Source: Aedes albopictus (lineage: Eukaryota > Arthropoda > Insecta > Diptera > Culicidae). Taken from it: a stretch of 64,000 nt of DNA. The notes beneath the pieces are model-generated. The model was given only the letters and a program-made list of their open reading frames with translations. It was not told where the DNA came from and did no database searches. Location of the stretch: contig NC_085138.1 of the NCBI RefSeq assembly GCF_035046485.1, positions 66,332,580 through 66,396,579 on the forward strand. The letters are read 5' to 3'. This document shows, piece after piece, positions 22,428 to 34,299 of the stretch. The position numbers were made by a program, and so were the translations under genes. Position 1 is the stretch's first letter. Each line of letters begins with the position of its first letter.

Positions 22428-23324
22428 TTTTTTTTTAAGATTGCTGCCAAGATATATTCATATAATCCAATGGAAATTCCTGTTGGTATTCCTTGTGTTA
22501 CGGTAGCAAATGGGAGTTTTCTCAGAATTCTCGGTAGCAGGACGCAAACTCCGGGATGTGGGTGCGAGCAAGCTTTAAGCTTTAATTGAAATGATTGGAA
22601 TTATATTAGAGTTTTTTACATATGATTGTTTTACTTACAATTTTCGGTCTGAATCATGTTTTAGGAGCTATTTTGCTTCGTTGTACTCGTATAACTTGTG
22701 TATGTCTGTTTTAAAATAAATGGTAATTTCAAGGTTAGATAAGGTACGCTGAATTCTAGTCAAAACTTACTGTGATAACTTGTGATAACTAATAGTTTAA
22801 GTTCATATGTAGTTCATTGTGTTTGTAAACATTTTAACGGAAATATAGATATATAAGAAAACTAGATGTTTCTGTTTTTGGTTGCTATTCCAGATTGAAA
22901 CACTTCACATGATATTAAATACTTTTACCTTTTTTCCCGTGTGACATTTTAGGCCGAATTGACATTACTAATTGTCAGTTGGATGCGAACACAAAGTGGG
23001 CAGTGCTGGCAGCAACACCTTGAAAACAGGGTTTCTTCACTTATTCATCCCGGGGTTTTTTTCTGTAATTCTTTCGGAGATTCCTGCCAAGCTTCTCGCC
23101 GGAAATCCCCTTGGGGTTCTTTCAGATATTTCTCCCAAAATTTCTGTAACGAATCTTCTCGGGATTTCTTAAGAGAATTCTGCCGGGAATGATTAGGAAA
23201 ATCTTTTGAACAGTAAGTAGTTATCCTGTTTTTCATACATTATAAATGCATTGCATCTATACGGAAAAGAAAATACAATGAAAGTATGAAAGTTGTGCTA
23301 AAATATAGCTCGGATCGATATTTG
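22428..23324. other. Unassigned sequence with a family A patch
   Basis: AT-rich, no gene. 23035-23210 is degenerate family A (ttcggagattcctgcc, gggattctttcag). Confidence 0.4.
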
Positions 23325-23329
23325 CAGAT

Positions 23330-23671
23330 TGTTGCGTACAGAAGTTGCGGAAGTCAGTGGCGCTCGGAACCAGAACACCATATCGACAGCAGCATTATTT
23401 CACGCAGCTTCAATACTGCAAATTTAATGAGTTTTATTGTATTATATTAAATTACATTTCATTCAAACTTACAATCCTTCACGATCCTTCAGTATTCCTT
23501 CACGAGACAGACAGGTCACCTAACCGCAGTGCAGCTCCTACCGGGCTCGCTGATTGAACAACACTGCCTAATCGATTGTTTCTAGGTAGCACCGGCGCTT
23601 GTAGTTCGCAACCTTGCTTCAGTGTTGCCGGTTTCACTGAGCACCAAACGTACCACTATCTGTACGCAACA
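23330..23671 (-). mobile_element. 342-bp solo LTR with 5-bp TSD
   Basis: Ends are TGTTGCGTACAGA and its complement TCTGTACGCAACA (TG...CA), flanked by CAGAT at 23325-23329 and 23672-23676. On the minus strand an AATAAA (within CAATAAAACTC, about 23430-23440) is placed as expected for R/U5, which sets the orientation. No internal retrotransposon sequence is present, so it arose by LTR-LTR recombination. Copia or BEL/Pao origin is undecided. Confidence 0.88.
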
Positions 23672-23676
23672 CAGAT

Positions 23677-25463
23677 TGTGTAGTAGATTGCTAAAGTTTT
23701 AAGATATTTTTTCTTATTATTTGCAAAAATGGAAGATTTCTCCAAATGTTTCCAAAACTCAACTTATCATATTTCTACATCAGCCAAGAGCTCTCTATTT
23801 GTAACACTAAAGTAGACATGTTATCACTAACTATAAGGGGAACTCCAATAAATTGGTCGAAATAAAAAATGTATTTCTGACACGTAAGTGAAAATTAAAA
23901 CCTTAAAATTCATAATTGCTTTTGCAAATGAAATGAAATATGTTATTAATAAATATTGATAATAGCTTAAATGTATTTTACCAAATTAGGATGACAATGT
24001 GTTATTACAGAACACAGATCACCTAGGTCTTACATAGATTAAGGGTCTATGAATGTATAAATTGAATGAGATGCCAATAAAAATCATTAAAAAAATAGAG
24101 CTTGAAAAAATATTTGATGTTGACGATCCACATAGAAATTTTTTTTTTGAACTACGCCATAGACTTCTCATTTTGTCTTGAAATTGTGTTTATTTGATTG
24201 AAACTTGACCGTCGATAACAAATGTTTATGAAGATTTAAATTGTGAGACACCTTGGTCGTTAACGGATTAAATTGACAGAATATTGGTGCCTTCCTCTAC
24301 TCGGGGCGTTCATTCCGGTAAAGTTCTGCTGGCCTAGTGTGTTGCTGGTGGTGATAACGAAGCAAAGATAGGTCCCATTTCCGTCGCAGAGGAAACGACG
24401 CGTGAAAAAAATATAAGCCATCTCGTAGTGTCCACAGACCGACACGGCACAGCACAACAATGTTGTATACGAACATCGGCAAAAACCCGTCGTATGAATA
24501 TTTTATACAACTTTTAATGACACTGTGAAATCCACTTTTTCCAACCCTCCCCTTGTTCGAAGCGGCGACGGCACCCACGGCCGCCACGCGGGGGACGTCC
24601 AACAACCGGGAAAGTTTGACTTATACACAAAAAGGCGTTGCGGTGCGGTGTTAGAGTGAGCGACAGAAGCGATCTCGGATATGCGCTCATGTGTGAGGAA
24701 AATTTTTCACACCCCCGTCATCAGAACCGTCGTCATCGTCGTCGCCGTTGTCGTCGTCATCTATTCCGGTGTGATTCAGATGAACGGACAAGCGAAACAT
24801 TTTTCCGGGTTTGGCGTTATTTTTTACGATTATGAAAACGACGATGGTACCCCGTTAATCCGCGGCCAACATAAAGCCTCAGGAGCCCACAGAAAGGGCT
24901 TCATTGCGAGCCTATCGGTGTGGATTCGAGGTAGTAAACTGTGTGTAGAGGTTTATCGCACATACGACGGATAGGGGAACGTTGTGACTTTGACGAGTGA
25001 TTAAGACTTTCCGGGCGGCTTTCAGGACAATAACTTGAGCTGGAAAGTTGTCAGAAAACAACAGTTTTAAACTTGATTTATGAACTTTTCTGTGAATATT
25101 TCAGGATAAACTCAATGCTGCTGAATTTCCAAAGGATTTGATGAAAATATAGCATTTCGAGGGTTCTGCGAGGTAAATAAAACACTTGGTTATATTATTT
25201 GCCACATGCTTCAAAACCAATTTGTGGGTTTCGATGCAAAGGAGAGTGACAGGCCCGTGTACAGAAGAGGCTACCAGGGAGGGATTTTTCCTAATTTTGG
25301 CAGAGGGTGGAGGGGCGCCTACTGTATGGAACGTCGGTAATGGGAAGAGTTCAACCCCCAAATCCCCTCCCTTACGCACGCGGCTGGGCAGTGACAAAAA
25401 ATAATCACTTTCGAGAAAATGAGTTAAGCTCTGTTTGGTTCTTAGGAGCTTGTCTTAGGCATC
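23677..25463. other. Unassigned, partly GC-rich single-copy-looking DNA
   Basis: 23677-24250 is AT-rich and featureless. 24260-25000 is richer in GC with a CGTC/GTCGTC-rich run near 24730-24770. A 97-codon plus frame (24681-24974) starts with a hydrophobic valine run encoded by that microsatellite and has no known domain, so I do not call it a gene. It could be promoter or 5'-UTR DNA. Confidence 0.4.
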
Positions 25464-25616
25464 GTACACAAATTACGTAACGCTATAGGGGGAGGGGGGA
25501 GTCGAGCTTAGCGTTACGATCCATACAAAAAAAAATGGCTTTCCATACAAAAAGCGTTACATGGGGGACGGAGGGGGTCTGAAATGGTACATTGTATGCG
25601 TTACATTATTAGTGTA
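25464..25616. mobile_element. Short MITE, 'GTACACAAATTACGTAACGC' ends
   Basis: The left end GTACACAAATTACGTAACGC pairs with the right end GCGTTACATTATTAGTGTAC with four mismatches. The centre has gagggggga and gggggacggaggggg runs, like the MITE at 380-552. No coding sequence. Confidence 0.7.
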
Positions 25617-25621
25617 CCATA

Positions 25622-27154
25622 CACTCAGCGAAGTAAACTACCGAAATTCATCAAAATACCTTATGCAATTTAGCCATAACTCATAACTTTAGCACACGGG
25701 TGAAATTCTGCTCCCAAAAATCATTAAACGACTCATGATTTTATGAGCCTAGTACATTTTCGTTTTATAAAAATACACCATGATTTATAATCATGATAGT
25801 ATGATCCATTGCCTCGTAACGCTACCAATGCGTTACTTTTTTCCTAAAATCATAAAATTAAATAATATTTTTGAGATTTCGAATCATGGTTTCGGGTGCG
25901 CATCGCTTATGAATCTGGTGGATTAAAAAAAAACAATAAAATAAATTGCAGCCATTTCGGAGGTGATTTAATGATGACCCAAAAGCAAAATATGTTTCTA
26001 TAGTAATAACTATGAAGAATTTCCAATAGCACAGAAATATGCGATTGAGATGGTGCTGGTGTCGTTTGACCGGAACAGGAACGAAGCCGTAACGGGATCG
26101 AACGGATCCGGGGCGAGGAATGAGCCGCAGCCGGTTGAGCTGGAATGAGAATGATGGCGTGCAATCGGATGTTACTAAGAAATTATTTTTTCAGTCATTA
26201 GGAAGAAATTTCCACACACTTTTTTTACTCACGCGTCGCTAAACGGAGCCGGTACAGGAATAGAATCGGACACTGCCGGGGCGGTGCCTGTGTCGTTTTT
26301 TATGCGGCCGATATTATGCAGTCGGGATGGGGCTGGTGTCGTTTGACGGCGCCGTAACTGGAACAAACGAAGTCGGAACGGAATTGGACAAGGAATGGCA
26401 GCTACGTTTGAGCTAGAACAAGAACGATGGTGTGCAATCGAATTTAGTAATGAGTAAAAACAACGTAAGAAAACATTTTCGGCACATCTTACTTACCAGT
26501 TTCTTTGAGAGAATGGTTCCACGAAGAACACACTAGAACGCTAATAACACAAAAAAGTGACATAGTTATTGTATTTAAAACTTTATTTCAAAAATGAGAA
26601 AAGCCATTATATTAGGGCTTTTTTCATTTTTTCCATCAATCATCAACGATACCACACACTGAATGACCACGTTTTGACAGGTGTAGGGAGTGCGCGTAAC
26701 GCTTGGTAATTTTCATGAGTTCAATGTCATGAAAATGGTTGCATCGAATCATGATATTAGTTGCTCAGATTATGGAATTCTGATTTGTGATCATGATTTC
26801 ATAAAATGACAAATCTTTATGTTTCATGATTTGTGAATCATAAAAACAGGATCAGATTTGTTTCCGTGCAATACCTGATGAAAATTGAACATGTTTATTA
26901 TGACCTAATTACATAAGGTAAACTTATGAAAAGAGCAGAAAAATAACAAAATGATGCAGACTGGAATCGATCCATGAACGTCGAGATCACTGAGCTCGTG
27001 CCCAACCCACTATCGACGCTTGAGAATATCGTGTTGCTAAATGTGTATAAAAGCCAAACTGTGAGTCGATTCTGCGTCATAGACCGACCTTATGAAAATC
27101 GTTAGAAAGAAAAAGTTAGACCTTATGATAATTTTAGGTTTATTTGCCTGAGTG
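25622..27154. mobile_element. 1.53-kb TA-flanked composite, tentative
   Basis: Left end CACTCAGCGAAGTAAAC and right end (inverted) CACTCAGGCAAATAAAC are each preceded by TA (25620-25621, 27155-27156), as for Tc1/mariner-type elements. Inside are catgatt/aatcatg inverted motifs, a direct repeat (26046-26180 and 26328-26465, sharing ggtgctggtgtcgtttga and gatggtgtgcaatcg), and a tRNA-like block on the minus strand at about 26945-27020. No transposase. The ends could belong to two different insertions. Confidence 0.5.
26046..26465. repeat. ~280-bp spaced direct repeat
   Basis: Blocks 26046-26180 and 26328-26465 share ctggtgtcgtttgac, a cgaagccgtaacgg-like segment and gatggygtgcaatcg in the same order, with moderate divergence. 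Probably an ancient tandem duplication. Confidence 0.7.
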
Positions 27155-27375
27155 TACCTTACCTCTCTCCAACTTAGTGTTATTTGAGCACTCCCAAGTT
27201 ATTCATTGAAGTGCATTCTTTTCCTGCCTCGCATTACTTTGTGTATGTTGTGTCGCAAGCACAGTGAAACACTAGGCTTAGGGAGTAAGAAAAGTTCCCG
27301 ATCAGAGCATGAATCTAACCCCAGAGACGACAGATAACGCAAAGCCTAGTTCACTAGACTAACTGGTAATCCCAT
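27155..27375 (-). mobile_element. tRNA-derived SINE, type 1, copy 4
   Basis: Shares tctccaacttagtgttatttgag and the head ttcactagactaactgg (minus strand A-box) with copies 1 and 2. The B-box region is diverged (catgaatctaacccc). It abuts the right TA of the previous element. Confidence 0.7.
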
Positions 27376-27479
27376 AGAAACGATATCCAGTTGTGAAATA
27401 ACCGCGTAACATTATGATATTTCTGAACAAACTACCCATTGGCATGGGTCTTGAATTATTTGCGTAATTGTGCAATCTG

Positions 27480-27830
27480 AAATAACTTTCAACTCGTTGC
27501 ACGAAATGCGAATACCTCTGAAATCCCTTGAAAATCCTCCGTAACTTCTTAAAATACCACCGAAAACGCTCTTAAATCGCCTTTGAACCCCATGTAACGC
27601 ACACGAGACCTCACAACTCGCCCTAAAACGGCTCTGAACCCAAGCATTCCTTCCAGGTTTTAGCTAATAATCTCTCTCAAGAATCCTGAAACAGCTCGCC
27701 CCAGGATTTCCCCTGGAATCCCTCTTGGTATTTCACTTGGGATTCTTCCTCAGATCCCATCAAATATTCCAAGGATTCCTCCAGTTTTCTTTCAGAGATT
27801 CCTCCCGATTTTCAAAAGGCAGTCATCCTG
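27480..27830. repeat. Families B and A side by side
   Basis: 27490-27640 is B-like (cctctgaaatccc, aaaacggctctgaacc). 27645-27820 is A-like (caggatttcccctggaatcc). Both are heavily diverged. Confidence 0.55.
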
Positions 27831-27878
27831 AGCTCTAGCGTGCGCAGCCTTTTCGTTTTTCTCACTCACTCTCGTTAA

Positions 27879-27992
27879 CCTCCCGTAACTTACGTGGTTG
27901 GCTATCACCGCCAACACCACGCTAATGCTGAATAAAAAAGCGAGATTTTTTCAGCGTGTTGTACAAAATACAACAGCGCGATTGCTCGAGGG
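27879..27992. mobile_element. 114-bp dispersed element with TTAA-like ends, copy 1
   Basis: Flanked by TTAA (27875-27878) and TTAC (27993-27996). The core ttgtacaaaatacaacagcg and gctcgaggg matches 43544-43659 in reverse orientation, where the flanks are TCAA and TTAA. Inverted ends are weak (CCTCCCG and CCCTCGAG). Confidence 0.6.
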
Positions 27993-28029
27993 TTACCAAA
28001 CACGAGGAAGAGAAAGATAAAAGAGGGGT

Positions 28030-29060
28030 CACGCTCTTTCTTGTTTTGGGGATTTATTTTTTATTACCGTACGGGTTTGGGCCGAAGGGTCTCAGATTTT
28101 CATGAAACTTTCTCCACAGCCAGGGCTCATGGATATATGAACAAAAAAAAAAATAAGAAAATTCAGGGTCGCCTATTTTCCCGGAAAACTCAGGTTGATT
28201 TTTTTTGTTTTCCCCTGACACTACTTACTTTGAAAAATCATAACTCAAGAACGAAGCATCGTAGAAACAAAGTTTTTTTTTAGAAAATGAGAGCAAATTT
28301 TCTCAGGAATCCAAAAAAATATGAAATGGAAAAAGTTTTCCACAAAATTTTTCATCGTTGAGAAATTCATAAAGAAAAGCCGGAAAAACTATGTCCGAAC
28401 TCGTGGAAATAAAAAAAAAATTGAGAAGGTAATTTCATAAGCTTTGATCGCTGAAATTTTTGGAATGCACCTAATTTCCCTATTCATTGGTTCCCTGTGC
28501 AATTTCGATTGATCTGGTCAATCGCGGAGCAGCAGCTACGAATTTTGCGGTCATCTATGCTCATGCTCATGCTCATTTGGGCATTTTTCAACAAAATTGA
28601 CCATAACTCAAAAACGAAAAAAAAAGTGCATTCCAAAAATTTCAGCGATTAAAGCTTATAAAACAACCTTCTCAAAAATATTTTTTCGAAAATTTTCCAC
28701 GAGTTCGAGCATAGTTTTTCCGGCTTTTCTTTACAAATTTTCTCAACTGTGGAAAATTTTGTGGAAAACTTTTTCCATTTCATATTTTTTTTTTGATTTC
28801 TGAGAAAATTTGCTTTCATTTTCTAAAAAAAAAACTTAATTTCTACGATGCTTCGTTCTTGAGTTATGATTTTTCAAAGTAAGTAGTGTCAGGGGAATCA
28901 AAAAAAAAATCCGGGAAAATAGGCGACCCTGAATTTTTCTCATTTTTTATGTTCATATATCCATGAGCTCTGCCTGTGGAAAAAGTTTCATGAAAATCTG
29001 AGACCCTTCGGCCCAATTTGTACGATAATAAAAAAAATGCCCTTTTACCAAAAACAAAAC
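28030..29060. mobile_element. 1-kb foldback element with a nested LINE tail in its loop
   Basis: The left arm (28041-28468) and right arm (28627-29045) are near-perfect complements over roughly 420 bp, from the outer ctcagattttcatgaaactt to the inner ctgaaatttttggaatgcac. The 160-base loop contains unrelated DNA at about 28475-28580. No coding sequence. Such a transcript would form long double-stranded RNA. Confidence 0.9.
28475..28580 (+). mobile_element. 3' tail of a dispersed retroelement, GCTCAT tandem end
   Basis: ggttccctgtgcaatttcga through cggtcatctat followed by three to four GCTCAT units matches the minus-strand copy ending at 61428 and its relative at 60426. A tail of short tandem units is the 3' terminus of some LINEs and of SINEs they mobilise. 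This is a 5'-truncated insertion into the foldback loop. Confidence 0.75.
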
Positions 29061-29089
29061 GAGGAAAAAATTTAAAAGCTATACACGGT

Positions 29090-29320
29090 AGTGTTCCTGA
29101 GATTGTTTCAGGGATTCCTACATTTCAGAGCATTCCAGAGGTGTTCAAGAGGGATTCATAGTGTTAAGGGGATCCCAGGTGTATTTCAAGGCGTTCCAGG
29201 AGTTTCAGGAGCAACCCACGGGTTTTCAGGGGATTTCAGGTTCGTTCCATGAGTGTTCTTGGGGGTTGAGTGGGTTCATGGGTTTCTAGGAGTGGTTCAG
29301 CGGCTTTCAAATGCGCACTT
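29090..29320. repeat. Family B degenerate minisatellite
   Basis: Repeats of ttccaggggtttcaggg-type units of 10-12 bp with strong divergence. Confidence 0.7.
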
Positions 29321-29324
29321 TTCT

Positions 29325-29690
29325 TCTGTCGTTTCGCTTCTAATCAAATTTATTCAGACATTTTAGCATCTACTCATGTTTAAAACGATTTCAATCCACT
29401 AGAGCTCTCTTCAAATGAGCGATCCCTTGTCATTTAAATGAATTGTCACTAGCTGGAATTAGCTGGGCACAAAAAACGAAAACCCCGGAAAAAAATCCAC
29501 CAGAGTGAAAAAATATCGGATGTCGGGTCAAATTTTATCAAATGTTGGACCCACATCGGATAACTGTAGGGTCTATGTTGGGTTTGGTGCCCAAAATAAA
29601 AACAGGTCAATGATAGGTTTATGTCGGGTTATTCGTCATCAATTGCGAATAAAGCTTCAACCGTTCAACAATTAGCGAGAACCGTCCAAC
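29325..29690. repeat. Dispersed repeat shared with 43740-44520
   Basis: Shares tgttyaaaacgatttcaat, caaatgagcgat, aatatcggatgtcgggtcaa and ccatgttgggtttggtg with 43740-44520 in the same order. This copy lacks about 400 bases in the middle, so it is an internally deleted form. Unknown element, no coding signature. Confidence 0.75.
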
Positions 29691-31459
29691 ATTAGGATAA
29701 GCTAGCTTAAGGAAGCGTTACAGACTTCCCATACAAATGTTCTATTTTTCATTAGAAAATGGAATTTAAGAGAATACAAATTCAATGAGCAGTATAAGGA
29801 ACAAGTAAATCTAGACGTTCACTGGATATTTTTCAACTAAAGTGGAATTATGCATGGAAAAACAAACGAAAACCAAAACTCCAGTACTAACCGTTCAACA
29901 ATTGGCGAATTACCCTACTTTCTCTTTTTTAAAACTTTCGTTTCATGATTTAGCCAGAAACCGTAGTGATTGATGTCATTTGGAACTTATTCAAAATTTA
30001 TACATAGGATTTCTGACCAGGTGTTAAGGACAAACTCCTTAACATCCCGCTTTAACAGTGCCACAAATCTCAAGAAGCAAGCTTCACACAACAAAGTATT
30101 CTATTATTCTGTTCTTGCTCACTTGTAATAAGTCTAAAATTAGAAGATCAGGTGCGCTGGTTTTGTTTACGAAGAGATTTGTGCCCTTAAAATCGTGAGT
30201 AGGTGCCAAAATCGGCCATTGTGGCGGCCATGTTGGGATTCTAACAAGTATGTCCTTAAGGTATGGCTCTGCTATGGATAACTGCCGTTTCAGTCTTTAT
30301 TACATTTAAAGTTTTTAGGTTTCGCAGTCTTTTATAAACTAACGGCATTTGTTGTTATCCCAACGTTTCGACGCTTGGTGGGCGTCTTCCTCAGGGGATA
30401 CTAAAATTTAAATTTACTATTTGTTTGAATTAGTTATAAGCAGGGCACAAAATTTTCGAGCGAACGAGCTGAACTTCATCGTGCGGCAATTTTCATTCAC
30501 TTGCCTGCATATTTATATTCAGCTGCTCGATACTCGTTTGTCAACTGAATGAAAGTCAATGAATATTTGTAAACATTTTACAAAGTGTTAAATTGCTGAT
30601 AAAATATTACCGTTTCGATTACATTTAACGGTGCTTGACACATATATTTTCCCATTTGATTGTTCTGGAGTGTTTTTAGAAGGACTGTGTATTTAGAAGG
30701 ATCTATAAACGTAGGTAATTATGAAGTTGTTTCTCGATCGGCTTCATGTTCAATGACTACAAATTGACTGACTGAGTGAAGAGGGAGAGCGAAAATGAAT
30801 TTGTTTGTTTTGAATATTCAGTGCAGAATCATTCAAATTCGTGCTGTTTTCAGTCAATGACTATGAAAATTTTGCACCCTGGTTATAAGTGGGAATGTTT
30901 GGTTTGTGTGACTTGCAATACTTGTGTCGTTATTTGTCTAATTCTAATTTTTTGTCTAACTAAAACTGTAGGGTATGTTGATTTTGGTACATGCTGTGAA
31001 TTTAAATTGTGTTACATTATAAAATAGTCCACATTAATCTGCTATTGAAATCTTACACTTTAAAATGTTTCACTTTTTTCACCGCACAACTTGTACCACT
31101 GGCAATTGCGCAATTCTTATATTTTTCAGTCCCTCTTTTTCTTAACTTGTGGATTGGTTACAGTGCCCTATTGGAGTAATTGAGTCACTCTCTTCTATGC
31201 TGGTTCTAGGGGTTTTGAACCAGACAACACCCAAAGCCGACCGTCTCGCCAGCCTCCCAAGAAACAGAACTAGCCGAATAACAGTTTCTTAAGCTTAAGT
31301 TTGCTTAAGAGTTTGGTTTGCCCACATCACCACACCGTCAACAACCTCCAACCAGGTGCAGCAGCAGTAACCCGAATCATCCTGCTTTCAACCCAATGCA
31401 AGCTCCATCGGCGTCAATGCTCATCAAACATCAGCAGATCCAAACCGCAGTATCAATGA
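29691..31459. other. Unassigned AT-rich DNA with one retroelement-type motif
   Basis: No gene recognised. At about 30330-30405, read on the minus strand, the sequence CCTGAGGAAGACGCCCACCA followed by AAGCGTCGAAACGTTGGG is of a kind found near 3' ends of some retroelements. The class is uncertain. Confidence 0.4.
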
Positions 31460-31795
31460 CACAGCGTAACAAAAATTAACTTTTGGTCTGTCTCAAGAGC
31501 AAACTTATGTGTCTCTGACATATTTTGAGCCACTGAATCCGAATCCGGGCTCAGATTTGCTCCAGCACGTCACAATTTTGAACTATACCTCAATTAATAG
31601 GGCAAAATATGCTATTTAGGGCTTTTTTGACTGCAAGCCAATAAGCATGAAATATTTTTTTCAAGCAACCAAAAGGTAAATTGGCCAATAAACATCTAAA
31701 TTAACGACTCATGCAAAATATTTCGTTTTACCAAATCGAATTTGATAGTTTTAAGCGATTAAACTTAGGTACGATATTTCCCATATACACTCCCC
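31460..31795. mobile_element. PIF/Harbinger-like foldback MITE, left arm only
   Basis: Starts CACAGCGTAACAAAAATTAA and matches 36940-37235 for about 330 bases (gagcaaacttatgtgtctc, gggctcagatttgctc, taaattaacgactcatgcaaa). The second arm is absent: similarity fades at about 31790-31830. Confidence 0.85.
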
Positions 31796-31799
31796 ATCA

Positions 31800-33310
31800 A
31801 AAGTTTGGGGTCACCCCCTCAAAAACATGTCATGTTGAGTGCGTCTTCGCAGATTCTTCAGCTGAATCCTCGACCCGTGAGAGCACCTCTCTGGAGTTGG
31901 ACATCCAGTTCCGAATATGAAATCCGGCTTAAGCATGACTTTATTAGGTATATCTTGCTATCTGTCATCCAGGACGGGCCATTCTGTGCCAACCAAGCTA
32001 CAGTCATCCGTCTTCCTTTGAGTTAATGAAATTCTGAAATACATTATACAGCATTATTTCTAAGAAGCCCAATCGTGTCACATAATGTCTTGTATATCTT
32101 GTCAATACTTAACTCTCGATTACCGCACAAATATATCATAATTGTTGATCTGATCCATCAACCTGCATGGTCCAACTCCCAGGCGCCAGCGTATAATGCA
32201 TCCAAAATTGACATTTCATTTCCAGTTGGATCAGCATTTCCGTCACCGCATCAACGTCAATCCTGCCGTCAAACGGTCGTCGGCACCGTCTGCACGTACG
32301 TACAACACATCGTTTGACAATTGAAAATTAATTAACCAGCCTGCATCGTGCTAATGCCCGGAAGTTGCGGATAAGCTTCCATCCCAAACCATCCCGTCCC
32401 AATTCGATTGGGGAACTGGTTGGGGAGGGTGGTGTGAAATGCGTTTCTTTCTCTATAGATCTTATGATTTTATTACATTTTCTTTCTTCGTATCTTCTGA
32501 TTATATCTATCTGCTTATTTTTCTTTCAATTGTTCAAAAGCAGATTTTACCCACTTGATTGATTTCGTCCAGTTCTCCCTTAATTGATATTTGCAGTCGT
32601 GCAGCAGGTCAGTTCAAACGTGCGTCCGTGCGTGCGAGCGTGACTGAAACACCCACCGGGCACAAGCAGGGCGGCAATTATGTGCCACCATCCAATATGA
32701 ATAGGTAAGCAGTTTCATCTGCTTAATTAAGTGCTGCAGCAGCTGGAGATGTCGCCTGGGTCGCGTGGAAGGGTTTGGTAGTCAACAAGACGGGTACCTC
32801 CCGGCAGAGGACGTCGATGATCGCCAAGGACGGTGACGGGTCGATGGACGGTGTCGGTCAATTTCAATCAAAGTCTAATCGATTTGCCTCCGACAAGCGT
32901 CTCGGGATCGGTTCATCGGATTCAATCTTACTTCGAGAACCATTGATTATTTACGGTCGAGCGGATTTCAATTAGCGTCCCGCTCCGCACTCCGGGGGTT
33001 GTGCATGGAGCTGTTGCTGTGTTACAAATCTTTATCAGTCAATTACCTAGCGGTGTAATCAACTGCGATGTCAATTGTGTTTAAGGGGGCTCAAGTTACC
33101 GCTCGAAAATCGCAATGCAAGGCCTTAAAATCTCTAAACTCGTGGTGCACGATCTTTGTCCTACTCTGTTCAAGTTGGGACAAACGTATGTCGCATTGGG
33201 AAGAATGTCGCAACAAATTCAGGTTGCGACATTGTCGTTATTGTTGCGCGATGGTTGCATTTTGATTCACACTGAGGAATCCTAAGAGGTGCGCCTGTTA
33301 TTTTAATATT
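31800..33310. other. Single-copy-looking DNA, no gene called
   Basis: No tandem array or TIR pair. 32560-33000 is GC-richer (gtgcgtccgtgcgtgcgagc, gtcgatgatcgcc) with an open 66-codon plus frame at 32775-32975 that I do not recognise. A conserved non-coding or exonic role is possible but unsupported. Confidence 0.4.
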
Positions 33311-33362
33311 TGTTTCAATATTTTTGCCTTTCTCGTACACTAAGTGTACTGAAAAGGCTATA
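33311..33362 (+). repeat. Left part of a dispersed repeat interrupted by the next element
   Basis: tcgtacactaagtgtactgaaaaggcta leads to TA at 33361-33362. The same repeat resumes at 35469 with TA-tgtatgttctctctaaaaac, so the two parts are adjacent once the 2.1-kb insertion is removed. Confidence 0.7.
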
Positions 33363-33572
33363 CACTGAAACCTCCATTTAGGTGAGATCAATTTAGGTAA
33401 AATCTTGTAGGTCTCTCCATTTAGGTAACGTTACCTAAATGGAATTTGATTGTGTTCAGAGCAGTTGGAGTATTCAAGATAATATACAACGTTGGTTTAC
33501 GGAAAAAAGCAGAATTAAGAGCTAAGGGACATTTACGGAGTGTTTAAGGGTTAAAAGTTTAAGAGTATCCGA

Positions 33573-34290
33573 GAGATCCCTGGACTTTAGGCCATTTGTT
33601 CTACAAGCGTAATCAGTGATCTATTGGAGCATTATAAATGAAATTTATTCTTGCATAGCCTCATGCAACTATGCTATCAAGTGGTGAGTTCGTTGTCAGT
33701 TTGTGGATCGCCAAGAACTTCCTTGCGTATCGGATCTACCAATGATTCTTTAAGTTCTCCAAGTACTCTCTTGAGTGTAGGTCATCGAACCTACGAGGGC
33801 TACTGGTTGTATCTAGGAGCATTAAGAATGAGATTTATACTCACACAACCCCAGGCATCTAAGCTCTATTATGTGATGGGTTTTATGATTGTATAGCATA
33901 TCCGAGAATTCCCTGGAGTTAAGGCCATCTGATCTACAAGTGTGATTAGTGATCTATTGGAGCATTATGAATGAAATTTATGCGTACACAGCCTTATGTA
34001 GCTATGTGCTATCAAGTAGTGAGTTCATTGCCAGTTGGAGGATCTCCAAGAGCTTCCTTGAGTATAGGTCATCGGATTTACTAACGTATTTGGTTGTCTA
34101 TAAGAGATTTACGACTAAGGTTCACACTCACAGAACCTCAGGTAACTATGATCTATCAAGTTTTGAGTTCGAAAAATCTTTAAGGGTCTCCAAGAACTCC
34201 CTTGAGTATAGGTCATCGAATCTACGAGGGCTACCAGTTGTATCTAAGATCATGAAGAATGAGGTTTTTACTCACACAGTTTATACTAAG
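33573..34290 (+). repeat. ~143-bp tandem monomers
   Basis: The anchor gagcattatRaatgaaattt (variants) occurs at 33627, 33817, 33960, 34101 and 34247, giving spacings 190, 143, 141 and 146. Other shared blocks are ctatcaagtRgtgagttc and aggtcatcgaaYctacgag. Monomers differ from each other substantially. Confidence 0.85.
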
Positions 34291-34299
34291 AGTCTTTGA

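Noticed and set aside
24681..24974. 97-codon frame with an apparent membrane helix
   Set aside because: The hydrophobic run is encoded by a GTC/GTT microsatellite read in one frame. No other support.
31788..31860. Tc1-like terminal repeat (caaaagtttggggtcacc after TA)
   Set aside because: Part of the similarity can be explained by continuation of the adjacent PIF-like arm (compare 37255-37285), and no second end was found.
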